Source: Comamonas granuli NBRC 101663 (GTDB taxonomy: Bacteria > Pseudomonadota > Gammaproteobacteria > Burkholderiales > Burkholderiaceae_C). From it: 64,000 nucleotides of DNA. The position numbers and the translations under genes are program-made. Each line of letters starts with the position of its first letter. Within the stretch, counting starts at the first letter, position 1. This document shows positions 1 through 8,575 of the stretch, in pieces. The stretch lies in NCBI RefSeq assembly GCF_000739995.1, contig NZ_BBJX01000001.1, positions 62,001 through 126,000 on the forward strand, written 5' to 3'. The notes beneath the pieces were generated by a model, which was not told the DNA's origin, made no database searches, and saw only the letters and a list, made by a program, of their open reading frames with translations.

Positions 1-1170
1 GAGCTGGGTCACCATGTCCACTGCCTTGGCATAGTTGAGCTGGAAGGCCTGCGTACGCAGGGGCTCCAGCTTCTGGATGGTCTGCGCCGCTTCGAAATCC
101 TTCTTGGTGCGCTCGTCGATTTCATCCTTGGGGGCGATCCAGAGCACGTTGCCCGTCTTGCGCATGCCCAGGCCTTTGGCATCCATGATGATTTGCAGGG
201 CCTGGTCCCAGGGCACGTCCTGCAGGCGCAGGGTCATGGCACCGGTGACCGTGTCGGAGGTCACGATATTGGTGTTGGTGAAATCGGCGAACACCGCCAG
301 CAGCGAGCGCAGCTCGATGCTCTGGAAGTTGAGCGACAGCTTCTCGGTGCTGTAGCCTGGCCCCTGGCTGAGCTTGTTCAGATCCACCTTCTTCTGACGC
401 ACCTCGACCACGAACTGGTTGTCGCTCTGGTAGGCGCTGTGCTCCCATTCACCCACAGGCTCGATGACCATGCGCACCTTGTCGCCCTGCTGGGTGGTGG
501 TCACCATCTGTACCGGGGTGCCGAAATCGGCCACGTCAAGTTTGCGGCGCAACCCCTCGGGCAGCGAAGAGCGGATGAACTCCACCGTCAGGCCCTTGCC
601 CTGCTGGCGCAGGTCCACGCCGACCTGGTTGCTGGCCAGGCCCACCACGATGCGCCCGGCGCCATCGGGCCCGCGTCGGAAATCCACATCCTTGATCGGC
701 ATGATGTCGGTAGTGCCGCTCTCAGCAAACACCGCGGGCTGAGCTGCCTGTGCGGCCGCAACCGCCGCCACGGGGTCGAGCTGGATGAGCACGGATTTGC
801 CTTGCAGCTCCGCGCGGTAGGAGGTCGGCTGCTTGAGATTGAGCACCACACGCGACCGCCCACCCGCCTGCACCACATTGATGGACTTCAGGTTGCCCTG
901 GTTCACCTCCACCGCCGACCGGCCCATGGCATTGGTCGCTCCAGGGAAATCCAGGGCGATGCGTGCAGGGGCCTGGGTGGCAAAACCGTTGGGAACGGCA
1001 GCCAGGGGCTCGGACAAATCGATGCGCACCACTTCAGCGCCCGCCTGCAGCGAGCCCATGACGGACTGGATGGCCGTCTCTGCCCAGGCCGCCGTGGCGT
1101 GCAGGGTACAGGCGGCCACCAGGGCGCCGCCTTTCATCCATTGCATGATTGCCATTTTGTTGTGCTTCAT
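1..1170 (-). CDS. pilQ: Type IV pilus secretin PilQ (N-terminal part, cut by window edge)
   Basis: The first 390 codons of the outer-membrane secretin through which the type IV pilus exits; the secretin core lies outside the window. The start ATG at 1168-1170 is followed by a signal-peptide-like stretch ending near ATAAWA. Two AMIN-type domains are suggested (for example RIALDFPGATN and RVVLNLKQPTS), and a secretin N-domain begins around LNFQSIELRSLLAVFA and LQDVPWDQALQIIMD, which is a typical PilQ signature. The start overlaps the pilP stop by 4 bp (ATGA), so it is the last gene of the pilMNOPQ operon. Identity is clear; only completeness is unknown. Confidence 0.95.
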   Translation of the reverse strand, partial: MKHNKMAIMQWMKGGALVAACTLHATAAWAETAIQSVMGSLQAGAEVVRIDLSEPLAAVPNGFATQAPARIALDFPGATNAMGRSAVEVNQGNLKSINVVQAGGRSRVVLNLKQPTSYRAELQGKSVLIQLDPVAAVAAAQAAQPAVFAESGTTDIMPIKDVDFRRGPDGAGRIVVGLASNQVGVDLRQQGKGLTVEFIRSSLPEGLRRKLDVADFGTPVQMVTTTQQGDKVRMVIEPVGEWEHSAYQSDNQFVVEVRQKKVDLNKLSQGPGYSTEKLSLNFQSIELRSLLAVFADFTNTNIVTSDTVTGAMTLRLQDVPWDQALQIIMDAKGLGMRKTGNVLWIAPKDEIDERTKKDFEAAQTIQKLEPLRTQAFQLNYAKAVDMVTQL

Positions 1171-1712
1171 TTCTTCGCCTCCTCCTGCAACTCGAGCGAT
1201 GTGGTGCGTTCAATCCAGTCCCCCGAAGGGTCCTGCACAATTTCGCGCAGTTGGATGGACGTTTCAGTGATGGCGGTGATCCGCCCAAAATTCTGGCCGA
1301 GGTAATTCCCCGCCTGGACCTGGTAAAGCAGCTTGTCCACCTTGAGCAGCGCCGTGGGCTTGCCCTCCTTGTTCAGGCTGCCCACCATGGCCATGGCGTC
1401 GAGCGGAAAGGCTTCCAGCGGCTCCTTGCGCCGTGCCAGTTCGGGAGCGATGAGCGCGGCGTTCGACGCCATCTGCGTCGATTCACGGCGCAACGCCTGC
1501 GTCAAACGCTGCGGGTCAAAAGGGTCCATGGCCGAATCCACGCCATAGCCCACCGGCTCGAAGGGCTTGGGCTCGGTCAGCGGCGTGACGCGGGGCCGGG
1601 CTTCGGCACGCTCACTGGCCATCCATTGCCGCAGGTCGTCCTGGTCGGAGGCGCCGCAGCCCCAAAGTGGCAATGCCGCGAGCGCAACCCATGCGATGTG
1701 GCGCATCCTCAT
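1167..1712 (-). CDS. pilP: Type IV pilus assembly lipoprotein PilP
   Basis: Inner-membrane lipoprotein of the pilus alignment complex that links PilN/PilO to the secretin PilQ. The 181-residue product starts MRMRHIAWVALAALPLWGCG, with a lipobox LWGC whose cysteine (about residue 19) would be acylated. The C-terminal part contains the small beta domain typical of PilP (for example GNYLGQNFGRITAITETSI). A second ATG two codons downstream is an alternative start. ATGA overlaps with pilO upstream and pilQ downstream indicate translational coupling. Confidence 0.95.
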   Translation of the reverse strand: MRMRHIAWVALAALPLWGCGASDQDDLRQWMASERAEARPRVTPLTEPKPFEPVGYGVDSAMDPFDPQRLTQALRRESTQMASNAALIAPELARRKEPLEAFPLDAMAMVGSLNKEGKPTALLKVDKLLYQVQAGNYLGQNFGRITAITETSIQLREIVQDPSGDWIERTTSLELQEEAKK

Positions 1713-2392
1713 TTCTTCGCTCCCTTCGCTGCGTCGCGCTGTGCCTGGATTTCTTCGTTATCCAGGTAGCGGAAGGTGCGCGCCGTCACGTCCATGACCA
1801 GGCCGCCGCCGCCCGCCTTGTCCTTGGACGGAACCGTAATGGCAATATCATTGAGCGTGACGATGCGCGAGAGGTGCGCGACGTCGGAGGCAAAGGCGCC
1901 CATGTCGTGGTAACGGCCCGTGACGCGGATGGCAATGGGCAGCTCGGCGTAGTATTCGCGCACCACCACCTGGCCGGGTCGGAACAAGTCGAACTGCAGG
2001 CTGCGGCCCAGGCCCGCCTGGTTGATGTCCGACAGCAGCGCCGACATTTCCGCCTTGCTGGGGAGCTGCTTTTCCATCTGCAGCACATACTGCTGCACCT
2101 GCTCGCGCTGCTTCTTCAGCAGGTCCAGGCTCACGGCCTTCTGCAGCTTCTTCTTGTAGTCCTCTTTCAGCGTCAGCTCCTGGGCGCGCGCTGCCTCCAG
2201 CTCGGCCTCGTAATCAGTGAGTTTGACATACCACAGCGCCACGGCCACGGCCGCCGCGATGAAGAGGCACAGCAGGACGCGCGGCAGCAGCGGCCACAGC
2301 GAGGGATCCTTGGTGTCGAGGTTGCTGAACTGGCGCTGGAGCTGCTGCTGCAGTTGCACCATGTCGATCTTGGGGGCTTTTTTCTTGGCCAT
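1709..2392 (-). CDS. pilO: Type IV pilus inner-membrane protein PilO
   Basis: Bitopic inner-membrane protein that dimerises with PilN in the pilus alignment complex. The 227-residue product has a short cytoplasmic N-terminus, one membrane segment at about residues 34-54 (LLCLFIAAAVAVALWYV), a coiled-coil-rich stretch (about 60-120) and a C-terminal ferredoxin-like domain (VVVREYYAELPIAIRVTGRY). It follows pilN after 3 bp and overlaps pilP by 4 bp. The length and domain order are normal for the family. Confidence 0.95.
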   Translation of the reverse strand: MAKKKAPKIDMVQLQQQLQRQFSNLDTKDPSLWPLLPRVLLCLFIAAAVAVALWYVKLTDYEAELEAARAQELTLKEDYKKKLQKAVSLDLLKKQREQVQQYVLQMEKQLPSKAEMSALLSDINQAGLGRSLQFDLFRPGQVVVREYYAELPIAIRVTGRYHDMGAFASDVAHLSRIVTLNDIAITVPSKDKAGGGGLVMDVTARTFRYLDNEEIQAQRDAAKGAKK

Positions 2393-2395
2393 CGC

Positions 2396-3001
2396 TTACT
2401 TCCCTGCTGCGCTGGCGGCTTCCAGGGCCTTCTTGGCCTGGCTCGAACGAACCAGTTGAAAGCGCAGGTTGAACTCCGAGGCGCGGCGCTGGTCGCGCGG
2501 CGACAGGGCCACGTTCTTGGCGACGATTTCCACGAGCTCGGGTTTGGACAGCCAGGGCGTGTTGTTCGACAGGTTGCGCAACAACTCCGAGACACGCTCG
2601 TTCGATTGCGCCATGCCCTGCATCACCACCGTCTGGTTGGTCTGCTTGAGGGTGGTGATGAAGACGCCATCGGGCAACTGCGCCACCAGTTCGCTCAGCA
2701 GGTGCACGGGCAGGTTGCGGTCGGCCTGCAGATCTTCCACGGCCTTTTGCCGCGCACGCAAGGCGGCGATTTCTTCCTCAATCGTGGCGATTTCCTTGAT
2801 CTGGTTTTCCAGTACCTTGATTTCGCTGCCGAGGAAGGCATTCTTGGCCTGCTGATTCTCGATCATGGCCTGGAACCAGAAATAAATCGCGGCCGCGATC
2901 AGCAAACCCGCCATGGCCGACCCCAGCATGGCCGCCTGATAGACCTCACGGCGGCGTTTGCGGGCAGCCTCCCGGTGGGGGAGAAGGTTGATGAGTATCA
3001 C
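2396..3001 (-). CDS. pilN: Type IV pilus inner-membrane protein PilN
   Basis: Partner of PilO; its N-terminal cytoplasmic motif binds PilM. The 201-residue product begins with the diagnostic peptide ILINLLPHRE, which inserts into the PilM groove, followed by one membrane helix (about residues 25-45) and a periplasmic coiled coil (about 48-95) leading to a ferredoxin-like fold. The start codon is GTG at 2999-3001 and overlaps the pilM stop (GTGA), so translation is probably coupled to PilM, its direct binding partner. Confidence 0.94.
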   Translation of the reverse strand: MILINLLPHREAARKRRREVYQAAMLGSAMAGLLIAAAIYFWFQAMIENQQAKNAFLGSEIKVLENQIKEIATIEEEIAALRARQKAVEDLQADRNLPVHLLSELVAQLPDGVFITTLKQTNQTVVMQGMAQSNERVSELLRNLSNNTPWLSKPELVEIVAKNVALSPRDQRRASEFNLRFQLVRSSQAKKALEAASAAGK

Positions 3002-4077
3002 TGCAGGAACCTCCGCATCGCCAGACCGCAGGATGTGAGATACGACGGTGCCTCACGCGCCATTTTTTTCATCCGCACGGAACTTCCGATTTCCATGCCC
3101 TCAAACGGATTGACCACGCTGCAGGCAAACCCCGTGTGCTGCGTGACGGCTTCCGTCAAGCCCGGCAGGGGCGCCGAGCCGCCGGCGAGCATGATGTGGT
3201 CGACCTTGTTGTGCGGCGTGCTGGTGAAGAAAAATTGCAATGCCCTGCCGATTTCCTGCGAGAGACTGTCCACGAAAGGCCGCAGCACGGCCGATGTGTA
3301 GTCGTCGGGCAGATCGCCGCTGCGTTTCTTGCTCTCGGCCTCCTCGGGCGAGAAGCCGTACTGGCGCACGATCAGTTGCGTCAACTGCGCCCCGCCAAAG
3401 GCCTGGTCGCGGTCGTAAAGCACTTCCTCGTTGCGTATGACCTGCATGCTGGTGGTGAGCGCACCCACCTCGAAAAGGGCCACCATGGTGTCCACCCCCT
3501 TGTTGGGCAGCCCCTCGATGAGCCGGCTGGCGGCCAGCCGCGAGGCATAGGACTCCACGTCGATGATGGTGGCCTTGAGGCCCGCAGCCTCCGCCAGGCC
3601 CTGGCGGTCCTGCACTTTTTCGCGGCGTGAGGCGGCGATCAGCACATCCACGTCGCCGGGCGAAGTCTTGCACGGGCCGATCACGCAGAAGTCCAGGCTG
3701 ACTTCGTCCAGTGAGAAGGGGATGTACTGGTTGGCCTCGGACTCGACCTGGACTTCGAGCTCCTGGTCGGTCATGCCGGCGGGCAGAACGATTTTCTTGG
3801 TGATGACAGCCGAGGGCGGCAGGGCCATGGCCACGTTCTTGGTCTTGGCCCCGCTTTTCTTGACCACCCGGCGCACGGCCTCGGCGACCTCATCGAATTT
3901 CTCGATGTTGCCGTCCGTGATCCAACCACGCTCCAGCGGTTCGATGGCGCAGCGCTCCAGCACCAGCGCTCCCGCCTTGTCACGCCCGAGTTCGACCAGC
4001 TTGACACTAGAGGAACTGATGTCGATTCCCAGCAGCGGCGCAGGCTGGCGACTGAACAGAGATCCCGTGGAGATCAA
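2998..4077 (-). CDS. pilM: Type IV pilus assembly ATPase-like protein PilM
   Basis: Cytoplasmic actin/FtsA-fold protein that binds the PilN N-terminus and connects the alignment complex with the pilus motors. The phosphate-binding motif LLGIDISSSSVKLVEL lies near the N-terminus, and the nucleotide-binding motif IMLAGGSAPLPGL near the C-terminus. I place the start at a TTG at 4075-4077, which has an AGGGGG Shine-Dalgarno five bases upstream and gives MISTGSLFSRQ, a normal 359-residue protein. The frame stays open to another TTG at 4113, which would add 12 residues but has no such ribosome site. It is the first gene of the operon and is divergent from ponA. Confidence 0.93.
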   Translation of the reverse strand: MISTGSLFSRQPAPLLGIDISSSSVKLVELGRDKAGALVLERCAIEPLERGWITDGNIEKFDEVAEAVRRVVKKSGAKTKNVAMALPPSAVITKKIVLPAGMTDQELEVQVESEANQYIPFSLDEVSLDFCVIGPCKTSPGDVDVLIAASRREKVQDRQGLAEAAGLKATIIDVESYASRLAASRLIEGLPNKGVDTMVALFEVGALTTSMQVIRNEEVLYDRDQAFGGAQLTQLIVRQYGFSPEEAESKKRSGDLPDDYTSAVLRPFVDSLSQEIGRALQFFFTSTPHNKVDHIMLAGGSAPLPGLTEAVTQHTGFACSVVNPFEGMEIGSSVRMKKMAREAPSYLTSCGLAMRRFLQ

Positions 4078-4343
4078 GATAGCCCCCTGAAAATTGTCAT
4101 TCCGATACAACAATACTTAACATTTCACATGAATGCTATCAGTAAGATACTTCTCCAGCAAAGGCTTTTCCGGCTTTGCGCAATGCCGAACGTTGTCAAA
4201 AGCAGACGTTTGCGCTGCCTTTCCCATGCCCCATCGGCGCTCTTGCGCTGAGCGTCCCCGGATGCCGCGGACAGGCCATCCCGCTGCGGTTTGCGCCCTG
4301 TCGGCATTTTTATAATCGGTCCCTTTGCCCGCCCCGGAGCGAT
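4078..4343. other. Divergent intergenic region between pilM and ponA
   Basis: These 266 bases separate the divergent pil operon and ponA. The pil side (4090-4180) is clearly AT-richer than the surroundings and must hold the pil promoter; TTGCTG-17-TAGCAT and TTACTG-17-TGTTAA on the minus strand are both possible, and neither is convincing. The ponA side contains the TATAAT listed separately. No gene was found here. Confidence 0.5.
4289..4316 (+). promoter_or_regulatory. Predicted promoter of ponA
   Basis: A perfect TATAAT at 4311-4316 stands 27 bp before the ponA ATG in a region with few other AT-rich hexamers. The -35 is weak: GTTTGC at 4289-4294 with a 16-bp spacer is the best candidate. 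The predicted transcript starts near 4323, leaving a leader of about 20 nt that contains GGAG. Confidence 0.45.
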
Positions 4344-6728
4344 ATGCCGCGTCCCGCTTCCCCCCCACCTGCCCACAACCCGCCCGCGGCTACCGCGCCG
4401 GGCTCCTCCTGGCTGCGCTGGCCGCTGCGCCTGCTGGGCTGGGCCCTGGGCCTGGCCGTCGCCGGTGCGCTGGCGCTGGCGCTGGTCATCGGCATGGCGC
4501 TGGCCATGGCCTATCCCAATCTGCCGGACATCTCGGACCTGGCCGACTACCGCCCCAAGCTGCCGCTGCGCGTGTACTCGGCCGAGGGCGCCCTGCTGGG
4601 CGAGTTCGGCGAAGAGCGCCGCAACCTCACGCCCATCGCCGAGATCCCCAAGGTGATGAAGGACGCGGTGCTGGCCATCGAGGACGCACGCTTTTTCCAG
4701 CATGGCGGCGTGGACTACAAGGGCATGCTGCGCGCGGGCCTCGCCAACCTGGGCAAGGTCAAGAGCCAGGGCGCATCGACGATCACCATGCAGGTGGCGC
4801 GCAATGTTTATCTTTCTTCCGAGAAAACATATACGCGCAAAATTTACGAAATATTACTAACTTTCAAGCTCGAGCATTATTTGACCAAGGATCAGATTCT
4901 GGAGATTTACATGAATCAGATCTTCCTGGGTAATCGTGCCTACGGGTTTGCCGCCGCCTCGGAAATCTATTTTGGCAAGCCGCTGAAAAGCATCACCGTG
5001 GCCGAGGCGGCGATGCTCGCCGGCCTGCCCAAGGCGCCGTCGGCCTACAACCCGATCAGCAACTACAAGCGCGCACGGGCGCGGCAGATGCACATCATCG
5101 ATCGCATGGAGGAGAACGGCTTCATCACCGCCGCGCAGGCCGAGGAGGCGCGGCAGGAAAAGCTGCGGCTGCGCACCCATTCGGACAGCAGCCGCATCCA
5201 CGCCGAGTACCTTGCCGAGATGGCGCGCCAACTCGTGTTTGCCCAGTACGGCAACGAGGCCTACACCCGCGGGCTCAACGTCTACACCACGGTCAATGCC
5301 GCCGAGCAGGACGCCGCCTACCAGGCCCTGCGCCAGGGCATCATGACCTACGAGCGGCGGCAGCACTACCGCGGCCCGGAGAAGTTCGTCACCCTGCCGG
5401 GCAACCCGGCCGAGCTGGAGGAGAACATCGACGACCTGCTGGCCGACCACCCCGACAACGGCGACGTGCTCGCGGCCATGGTGCTCGAAGCCAGCGCCAA
5501 GAAGATCGTGGCCATGCGCCCCAGCGGCGAGACGATAGAAATCACGGGCGATGGCCTCAAGCCCGTGCAGTCGGGTCTCTCGGACAAGGCCCCGCCCAAC
5601 ATCAAGATCCGGCGCGGCGCCATCATCCGCGTGGTCGCCACGCCCAAGAAGACCTGGGAAGCCACCCAGCTGCCCGAGGTGGAGGGCGCCTTCGTGGCCA
5701 TAGACCCGCGCAACGGAGCCATCCGGGCGCTGGTGGGGGGCTTCGACTTCGACAAGAACAAGTTCAACCATGCCACCCAGGCCTGGCGCCAGCCGGGCTC
5801 CAGCTTCAAGCCCTTCATCTATTCCGCGGCGCTGGAGAAGGGCTTCACCCCCGCCACCATCGTCAACGACGCGCCGCTGTTCTTCGACGCCGGCTTCACC
5901 GGCGGCAAGCCCTGGGAGCCCAAGAACTACGACGGCAAGTTCGACGGCCCCATGACGCTGCGCACGGCGCTGGCCAAGTCCAAGAACATGGTCTCCATCC
6001 GCGTGCTGCAGGCCGTGGGTGCGCGCAACGGGCAGGAGTGGGCCACGCGCTTTGGCTTCGAGGCCGACAAGCACCCGGCCTACCTCACCATGGCGCTGGG
6101 CGCAGGCTCCGTCACGCCCATGCAGATGGCGGTCGGCTACTCGGTGTTCGCCAATGGGGGCTACCGCGTCAACCCCTGGCTGATCGCGCGCGTGACCGAC
6201 CACAAGGGCAAGGTGCTGACCGAGTTCACCCCGCCGCCGACTGAAGAGAACGAGCGCGCCATCGACGCGCGCAACGCCTTCGTGATGGACAGCCTGCTCA
6301 ACGAGGTGACGCGCTCGGGCACGGCCGCGCGCGCGCAGGCAACCCTGAAGCGCCCCGACCTGTACGGCAAGACCGGCACCACCAACGACGCCTGGGACGC
6401 CTGGTTCTGCGGCTTCCAGCCGACCATCGCCGCCGTCACCTGGATAGGCTACGACACGCCGCGCAACCTGGGCAGCCGCGAAACGGGCGGCGGCCTGAGC
6501 CTGCCGGTGTGGATCAGCTTCATGGAAAAGGCCCTCAAGGGCGTGCCGGTGATGGAGCCTACCGTGCCCCCGGGCGTGGTCAACGTGGCTGGCGAGTGGT
6601 ACTACGAAGAGTACGCACGCAACGCCGGCGTCTCCAGCCTGGGCATGGAGGCGGGCCGCCCGGACGCTCCCGCCCAGGCCCCGGCGCCCGAGGAGCGCAG
6701 CAAGATCCTGGATCTGTTCCGCAATTGA
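4344..6728 (+). CDS. mrcA: Class A penicillin-binding protein 1A (transglycosylase/transpeptidase)
   Basis: Bifunctional peptidoglycan synthase anchored in the inner membrane (ponA/mrcA). The ATG at 4344 has GGAG eight bases upstream; the frame is open further upstream, but that part does not look like PBP1A. Of 794 residues, about 28-55 form the membrane anchor. The glycosyltransferase domain carries E113-D114 in EDARFFQH and the GASTITMQ motif. An OB-like insert follows. The transpeptidase has the catalytic serine S486 in SSFK, S546-K-N and K676-T-G. The gene is divergent from the pil operon and convergent with cyaY, only 1 bp away. A stretch at about 4804-4940 is strikingly AT-rich with rare codons (see findings). 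Confidence 0.96.
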   Translation: MPRPASPPPAHNPPAATAPGSSWLRWPLRLLGWALGLAVAGALALALVIGMALAMAYPNLPDISDLADYRPKLPLRVYSAEGALLGEFGEERRNLTPIAEIPKVMKDAVLAIEDARFFQHGGVDYKGMLRAGLANLGKVKSQGASTITMQVARNVYLSSEKTYTRKIYEILLTFKLEHYLTKDQILEIYMNQIFLGNRAYGFAAASEIYFGKPLKSITVAEAAMLAGLPKAPSAYNPISNYKRARARQMHIIDRMEENGFITAAQAEEARQEKLRLRTHSDSSRIHAEYLAEMARQLVFAQYGNEAYTRGLNVYTTVNAAEQDAAYQALRQGIMTYERRQHYRGPEKFVTLPGNPAELEENIDDLLADHPDNGDVLAAMVLEASAKKIVAMRPSGETIEITGDGLKPVQSGLSDKAPPNIKIRRGAIIRVVATPKKTWEATQLPEVEGAFVAIDPRNGAIRALVGGFDFDKNKFNHATQAWRQPGSSFKPFIYSAALEKGFTPATIVNDAPLFFDAGFTGGKPWEPKNYDGKFDGPMTLRTALAKSKNMVSIRVLQAVGARNGQEWATRFGFEADKHPAYLTMALGAGSVTPMQMAVGYSVFANGGYRVNPWLIARVTDHKGKVLTEFTPPPTEENERAIDARNAFVMDSLLNEVTRSGTAARAQATLKRPDLYGKTGTTNDAWDAWFCGFQPTIAAVTWIGYDTPRNLGSRETGGGLSLPVWISFMEKALKGVPVMEPTVPPGVVNVAGEWYYEEYARNAGVSSLGMEAGRPDAPAQAPAPEERSKILDLFRN

Positions 6729-6729
6729 A

Positions 6730-7059
6730 TCAGGGCGCGAACACCAGCGCCTGCCCGGCCTGGGCGCTGGCCTCGCGGCTCAGGCAGGCGAAGAACTCGC
6801 CCGCGCCCTTGCTGTCCTGCCAGGCCTGCCCGTCGAAACGGTAGTGGTAGCCGCCCGAGCGCGCCGCCATCCAGACTTCGTGCAGGGGTTTTTGCAGGTT
6901 GATGATGATCTGGCTGCGGTTGGCAAACACCAGGGTGACCATGCCGCCCGAGCGCTGGTTGTCCACGTCGGCGTCGGTCTCGTCGTTGATGCGGTCACAA
7001 CTGCGCTCCACGGCCAGCAGCAGTTGCTCGGCTCGGTCCAGGAATTCAAGGTCGGTCAT
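6730..7059 (-). CDS. cyaY: Frataxin-like iron donor protein CyaY
   Basis: Bacterial frataxin, an iron-binding regulator of iron-sulfur cluster assembly on IscS. The 109-residue product has the acidic first helix ([18 protein letters not shown] followed by [14 protein letters not shown]), the beta-sheet motif [19 protein letters not shown] and [16 protein letters not shown], all typical of CyaY. The stop lies 1 bp from the ponA stop (convergent) and the start lies only 12 bp from the divergent lptM start, so its promoter must overlap lptM. Confidence 0.94.
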   Translation of the reverse strand: MTDLEFLDRAEQLLLAVERSCDRINDETDADVDNQRSGGMVTLVFANRSQIIINLQKPLHEVWMAARSGGYHYRFDGQAWQDSKGAGEFFACLSREASAQAGQALVFAP

Positions 7060-7071
7060 TACAATTTCCGC

Positions 7072-7254
7072 ATGTCACAAGCGCTCAGCATTCTAGTGAG
7101 GACGGCCGTCCTTGCCGCCGGTGTGGCCAGCCTCGGGGCCTGCGGCCAGCGCGGCCCCCTGTACCTGCCCGAGGCCCGCCCCCCCGCAACCGCCGCCCCC
7201 GCGCCCACTCCCCCCGCAGCCCCGGCCTCCGCCGCTACACCCTCCCGACCATGA
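7072..7254 (+). CDS. lptM: LptM-type small outer-membrane lipoprotein
   Basis: A 60-residue lipoprotein with a signal peptide ending in the lipobox LGAC, followed at once by GQRGPLYLP, the signature of LptM (formerly YifL/LppL), which assists disulfide maturation of the LptD-LptE translocon in enterobacteria. The rest is a Pro/Ala tail. Synteny with lysA and cyaY is the classical arrangement. Its stop overlaps the lysA start (ATGA). No Shine-Dalgarno precedes the ATG; a TACAAT at 7060-7065 would place the transcription start at about the start codon, so the message may be leaderless. A GTG a few codons inside is an alternative start. Confidence 0.85.
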   Translation: MSQALSILVRTAVLAAGVASLGACGQRGPLYLPEARPPATAAPAPTPPAAPASAATPSRP

Positions 7255-8531
7255 CCCTTGCCCCCTTGCCCGGACACCCCCACATCGCCTACCGGGATGG
7301 CGAACTTTGCGTTGAAGGCGTGCGCGTGCGCGACCTGGCGCAGCAGCACGGCACGCCGCTGTTCGTGTATTCGCAGGCCGCCATGCGCGACGCACTGGCC
7401 GCCTACCAGCGCGGCCTGGCCGGGCGCAGGCACCAGATCTGCTACGCCATGAAGGCCAACTCCACGCTGGCGGTGCTGCAGTTCTTTGCGCGCCAGGGCT
7501 GCGGGTTCGACATCGTCTCGGGCGGCGAGCTCGAGCGCGTGCTCGCCGCCGGCGGCGACCCGGCCAAGGTGATCTTCTCTGGCGTCGGCAAGACGCGCGC
7601 GGAGATGCGCCGCGCCCTGCAGGCCGGCATTGGCTGCTTCAACGTCGAGAGCGAGGCCGAGCTGGAGGTGCTGGACGCCGTGGCCGTGGAGCTGGGCGTG
7701 CAGGCGCCCGTGAGCATCCGCGTGAACCCCAACGTCGATGCCAAGACCCACCCCTACATCTCCACCGGCCTCAAGGGCAACAAGTTCGGCGTGGCGCACG
7801 AGCGCACGCTCGCCACGTACCAGCGCGCCGCCCAACTGCCGGGGCTGCGCGTGGTGGGCATCGACTGCCACATCGGCTCGCAGATCACCGAGGTGGCGCC
7901 CTACCTGGACGCCGTGGACCGCGTGCTCGACCTGGTGCAGGAGATCGAGGCCCACGGCATCGCCATCGACCATGTGGACTTTGGCGGCGGCCTGGGCATC
8001 AACTACCAGGGCGACACCCCGCCCGCCGCCGACGCCCTGTGGCAGCAGCTGCTCGCGCGCATGGACGCGCGCGGCCATGGGCAGCGCAAGATCCTCATCG
8101 AGCCCGGACGCTCGCTCGTGGGCAACGCGGGCCTGTGCGTGACCGAGGTGCTGTACCTCAAGCCGGGCGAGCAGAAGAACTTCTGCATCGTCGATGCCGC
8201 CATGAACGACCTGCCCCGGCCCGCGATGTACCAGGCCTACCATGCCATCGTGCCGGTGCAGGGACGCGCGGGCGCGGCCACGCAGGTCTACGACGTGGTC
8301 GGCCCGGTGTGCGAGAGCGGCGACTGGCTGGGCCGCGAGCGCGCCCTGGCGGTGCAGCCCGGCGAGCACCTGGCGGTGCTCTCGGCCGGGGCGTACTGCA
8401 TGTCCATGTCGAGCAACTACAACACCCGCGGCCGGGCGGCCGAGGTGCTGGTCGATGGCACGCGCGCCACCCTCATCCGCCAGCGCGAGAGCGCGGCCGA
8501 CACCTTTCGCGCCGAAATTCTGCCCAAATAA
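7251..8531 (+). CDS. lysA: Diaminopimelate decarboxylase
   Basis: PLP enzyme that converts meso-diaminopimelate to lysine, the last step of lysine synthesis. The 426-residue length is normal. The Schiff-base lysine is K68 in YAMKAN; HIGSQI and the glycine-rich GGGLGINY of the barrel are present; the C-terminal domain has CESGDWLG, with C354 the residue that completes the partner active site in the dimer. The start overlaps the lptM stop by 4 bp, so the two are cotranscribed. A dispersed repeat follows the stop directly. Confidence 0.97.
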   Translation: MTLAPLPGHPHIAYRDGELCVEGVRVRDLAQQHGTPLFVYSQAAMRDALAAYQRGLAGRRHQICYAMKANSTLAVLQFFARQGCGFDIVSGGELERVLAAGGDPAKVIFSGVGKTRAEMRRALQAGIGCFNVESEAELEVLDAVAVELGVQAPVSIRVNPNVDAKTHPYISTGLKGNKFGVAHERTLATYQRAAQLPGLRVVGIDCHIGSQITEVAPYLDAVDRVLDLVQEIEAHGIAIDHVDFGGGLGINYQGDTPPAADALWQQLLARMDARGHGQRKILIEPGRSLVGNAGLCVTEVLYLKPGEQKNFCIVDAAMNDLPRPAMYQAYHAIVPVQGRAGAATQVYDVVGPVCESGDWLGRERALAVQPGEHLAVLSAGAYCMSMSSNYNTRGRAAEVLVDGTRATLIRQRESAADTFRAEILPK

Positions 8532-8532
8532 G

Positions 8533-8575
8533 CCTGCAGCGCTTGCCCGGCAAGCGCCAACAGCTATCAAATTCA
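8533..8575. repeat. Double-hairpin repeat (family 1), copy between lysA and msrQ
   Basis: A core CAGCGCTTG-n4-CAAGCGCCAACAGCTAT matches the copies near 27942, 28532 and 41089. It begins just after the lysA stop and ends in the msrQ stop codon (TCA at 8573-8575), so it fills the space between the two convergent genes. The GCGCTTG/CAAGCGC arms form a stem; the second stem is incomplete in this copy. Confidence 0.75.

Noticed and set aside
193..3301. Long plus-strand open frames at 193-1305 and 1667-3301
   Set aside because: They are antisense shadows of pilQ, pilP, pilO and pilN, whose products have clear family signatures.
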